Source of the DNA: Spongiimicrobium salis
GTDB taxonomy: Bacteria > Bacteroidota > Bacteroidia > Flavobacteriales > Flavobacteriaceae
Assembly (NCBI RefSeq): GCF_043678055.1
Contig: NZ_JBHEQA010000004.1
Span: forward strand, 124,001-188,000
Direction: 5' to 3'
DNA length: 64,000 bases
A program made the translations under genes and the position numbers. Shown one piece after another: positions 61,728 through 64,000 of the stretch. How positions within the stretch are numbered: position 1 is the first letter of the stretch; each line of letters starts with the position of its first letter. The notes below the pieces were generated by a model. The model made no database searches. It saw only the letters and a program-made list of their open reading frames with translations, and was not told the DNA's origin.

Positions 61728-62630
61728 TTAATAGGCCCACATATCTTGCTCCCTATCCCGTATCACTTCTTTGATACGCTGTGCTTCCAACAATTGGAAC
61801 AATGCATTATCGGCAACATAATCTTTGACCTTACGATCTCCGTGAACGTTGTCTTCTTTATAAATGGTCGCATTAAACCTTCTTGCATTTAGCAGCATAT
61901 CAAATGATATGGGCTGGGCAGAGTTACGCTGATTGAACACTTTTGCTTCATGGAGTACCTCTCTAGCACTTGGATACCATACCCAAAACAAGGGTACCTT
62001 ATTCGATTCAATATCTACAGATTCATCATCGATAAAGTTGACATCCGGAGCTACTGGGGCAATCCCCAATAAGCGGTATTTTAATTCTCCTTGTCGCTTG
62101 TCAAAGTACCATATGCCTTTGATCAAGTATTCTTCCAAATCTGCAGCTGAAAGCTCTCGCTCCACAACGTATTCTGGAGAAAGCTCCTCTCCTGCATTGA
62201 TTTGTTCGTAACCGTATTCCAACGTATCGGTCTTCTTTAAGGTAGCTTTTAAATCATCGAAGTTTCTTTTCTCCGTGAAATAAGAGTCTACATAGATCTC
62301 ATCCAATTTCCCATTTTTAATGTTTTTGATCAAAACATCGTAAAGGGAACGACGGTCAGGACCTATATCGATCGTATCCGTTGGATAGTATAATGGAAAA
62401 TTAACACGCTCATCCAAGTCAACAACCTCCCATACTGTTTTAGACCAAAGGATATCCCTATCGTCTACATAACCGTATTTTAAAGGAGCGTCATTATCCT
62501 TTTCCTTCTGAGCTTCTGTTCGCACTCCAACTTCCTGCGGTTTTTTCGCATTCAGGATATTGGCTTGGGCCATTATCGATACAGGCAACAGCGTTAAAGC
62601 TCCAATTAATAAAACATTCTTCCAATTCAT
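61728..62630 (-). CDS. gldN: Gliding motility / T9SS component GldN
   Basis: 300 residues with signal peptide MNWKNVLLIGALTLLPVSIMAQ. The body shows the GldN pattern: KYGYVDDRDILWSKTVWEVVDLDERVNFPLYYP, DRRSLYDVLIKNIKNGK, LEEYLIKGIWYFDKRQGELKYRLLGIAPV and LFWVWYPSAREVLHEAKVFN. GldN works in the periplasm with GldK as part of the ring or core of the type IX secretion system and gliding apparatus. It is 28 bases downstream of gldM on the same strand, the expected gldKLMN order. Confidence 0.95.
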   Translation of the reverse strand: MNWKNVLLIGALTLLPVSIMAQANILNAKKPQEVGVRTEAQKEKDNDAPLKYGYVDDRDILWSKTVWEVVDLDERVNFPLYYPTDTIDIGPDRRSLYDVLIKNIKNGKLDEIYVDSYFTEKRNFDDLKATLKKTDTLEYGYEQINAGEELSPEYVVERELSAADLEEYLIKGIWYFDKRQGELKYRLLGIAPVAPDVNFIDDESVDIESNKVPLFWVWYPSAREVLHEAKVFNQRNSAQPISFDMLLNARRFNATIYKEDNVHGDRKVKDYVADNALFQLLEAQRIKEVIRDREQDMWAY

Positions 62631-62658
62631 AATATAAAAAATCTATTTAACTCTACTA

Positions 62659-64000
62659 TTAGTTTGTAAGCTCAACAACTACAGGAGATACTTTTTTCAA
62701 CTTGTAACTCTTATTATTTGCTATTCTAGCTTGAATATCAAATATCTGTACTGCATCACCACGTTTCGCTCTCTTTAAGGCAGATTTAGCTTTACCGTTC
62801 ATTCTACTTCCACTAACCACAACAGTTGGCTGTCCAGGAACTTTTAGTTTAAATCCAGTCACTGCAAGATTCAAATCAAAATCAAAGTCTTCCAATACCG
62901 CAGAAATAGTTCCAATTTCCAAGTTTTTCCTTGGTAATTTTACACTTCCAGTCTGCTTACTTATGGCACCAGATGGTCTTGGAATATCCTTGATTCGGAA
63001 TTCAGATCTAGAACTTACTACTTGTCCATCAGGCAAAGTACCTGAAGCTTGAATCGTAACTGTTCTTCCTTTTCCAGGATTCATTACATACTTGCTTCCA
63101 CCACGTGGTGTTAAACCAGGAGCACTAGCTTTTACTTTGTTGTCTGCAATGCCAGGAATAGAGATAGACATTGGGTTAGAAACACCACGATACACTACGT
63201 TCATCTTATCTGCAGCGATCAAAGCAGCATTTGGCTTATTGATGGTCGCAAAAGAATTGTTTACATCTACAGGGATTTCTTCTCCATCCTGCTTAAAGAA
63301 CAACTGTCCTTTAATCTCATGATCTCCTGCACTTCCTGCAGATACCAACATCTTAACGCCTCCAGCTTCAATTTCATAATCTTTACCTTCGGTCAGTTTT
63401 CTACCATCAAGAGTCAACTCAGCTCTAACTGGTGTAGAAGAGTTGTCGGTTTTACTAATGATGATCTTTCCGTTGTAACGATCTCCGCTATAGAAAGCAG
63501 ATTTTTCAGCTTTTAAGGATGTTGCAAATGTTTTCAAAGAAATCTGACTGCTCAACTCTCCTTCCAACATGGATTTTAAAGCATCTTGTTCTGTTGCTCT
63601 AATATCTGCTTGCATTTGGGTAATCTTCGTAACAGAAGCGATCAACGGAACTCTTTCAAAGTTGTAATTCAACCAGTTTTCCTTGATTCCATCTCTGTTC
63701 TTCACTTTATTATCCTCATCTCCGGTTTCAAAACGCGTGGCAACAGCTGACTTTACTTCAGACATATTTTCTGGTAAAATAGCCGATACTTGCGTACGGT
63801 AATTGATAATTCTATTCAAGAAGTCTTGTCCTTCTTTCTTCATTCCGTTACCTCCAAAGAACTTCTGATCTAAGAAATCACTTTTGTCCATGGTGGTATA
63901 ATCCGTCTTGTCGGAAACATCCTTTTGCATGTCTACTTTAAGTTGTTCCAAATATTGGTAAAACTCATCGGACATTGTTTTAATCTGGGTCGCTTTGTCA
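62659..64000 (-). CDS. gldM: Gliding motility / T9SS motor component GldM, 5'-truncated by window edge
   Basis: The frame is open to the window edge (about 446 residues present; the full protein is ~515). It begins inside the periplasmic part just after the membrane helix (DKATQIKTMSDEFYQYLEQLK). GldM-type domains follow, with LLIAADKMNVVYRGVSNPMSISIPG and a C-terminal ending VSPVVVELTN. GldM pairs with GldL as the proton-driven rotary motor of the type IX secretion system. The missing first ~70 residues, including the TM helix, lie beyond base 64000. Confidence 0.95.
   Translation of the reverse strand, partial: DKATQIKTMSDEFYQYLEQLKVDMQKDVSDKTDYTTMDKSDFLDQKFFGGNGMKKEGQDFLNRIINYRTQVSAILPENMSEVKSAVATRFETGDEDNKVKNRDGIKENWLNYNFERVPLIASVTKITQMQADIRATEQDALKSMLEGELSSQISLKTFATSLKAEKSAFYSGDRYNGKIIISKTDNSSTPVRAELTLDGRKLTEGKDYEIEAGGVKMLVSAGSAGDHEIKGQLFFKQDGEEIPVDVNNSFATINKPNAALIAADKMNVVYRGVSNPMSISIPGIADNKVKASAPGLTPRGGSKYVMNPGKGRTVTIQASGTLPDGQVVSSRSEFRIKDIPRPSGAISKQTGSVKLPRKNLEIGTISAVLEDFDFDLNLAVTGFKLKVPGQPTVVVSGSRMNGKAKSALKRAKRGDAVQIFDIQARIANNKSYKLKKVSPVVVELTN

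Overview
The window looks like a chromosomal segment of a marine-type member of the Flavobacteriaceae (Bacteroidota). It ends in gldM (5'-truncated by the window edge) and gldN, the gliding-motility/type IX secretion genes of this phylum. Several genes are preceded by the phylum's promoter element TAnnTTTG. Other Bacteroidota marks are GH92, a DUF983 protein, a YpdA-type reductase and many lipoprotein signals. DNA is AT-rich, genes are tightly packed and often overlap by ATGA, and I see no insertion sequence, phage, CRISPR array, rRNA or tRNA.

Layout. 1-5.3 kb (minus): two tandem YHS-domain secreted proteins, an SDR overlapping a YpdA-like flavin reductase, an AraC regulator, and a RidA / sulfurtransferase / NTF2-like operon. 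5.5-9.4 kb (plus): an orphan secreted protein, a TetR gene with its AhpD-like target (both behind matching palindromes), and a serine hydrolase. 9.5-11.6 kb (minus): TetR, a DUF1348 protein and a type I GAPDH. 11.7-16.7 kb: the glyoxylate shunt (aceB, aceA) divergent from an ScfR/RamB-type regulator, with a 17-bp-period repeat operator between them. 16.7-22.0 kb (minus): an AraC gene, then a diheme cytochrome c, a [2Fe-2S] subunit and a Tat-exported molybdenum hydroxylase (a periplasmic aldehyde/isoquinoline-oxidase type complex), then a bestrophin. 22-29.3 kb (plus): a loose set with a TPR lipoprotein-Crp pair, a membrane protein-methyltransferase pair, an epimerase-like protein, a membrane nucleotide cyclase, a small protein and an atypical SDR.

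29.4-35.0 kb (minus): TetR, a small acidic membrane protein, and an ABC / HlyD / TolC export set whose ABC protein has lost its hydrolysis motifs. 35-36.7 kb: AraC and an ankyrin protein. 36.7-47.1 kb is the most unusual part. A GH92 alpha-mannosidase lipoprotein lies divergent from a five-gene overlapping operon of planctomycete-type genes: PSCyt1-DUF1549-DUF1553, DUF1501, an NHL propeller, a chitobiase-C-like protein, and a membrane DUF2231-cytochrome-LRR protein. The last two share a duplicated C-terminal module. It looks like an envelope redox or substrate-processing system of unknown function.

47.1-49.8 kb: a lipoprotein, a beta-propeller lipoprotein, an AhpD-like peroxidase-related protein and a CPXCG protein. 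49.8-56.1 kb (minus): a MarR-controlled RND efflux operon. 56.2-58.0 kb: two tandem plant-type LRR proteins with seven 24-residue repeats each. 58.2-64.0 kb: ABC-F, DUF983, a DAO-family oxidoreductase, gldN and gldM.

A recurrent theme is regulator genes (TetR at 11593, ScfR at 15182, AraC at 22038, MarR at 56105) whose predicted -10 element ends only 4-5 nt before the ATG. This suggests leaderless, autoregulated transcripts. All functional statements come from reading the sequence and from memory of the families; no database search was run.
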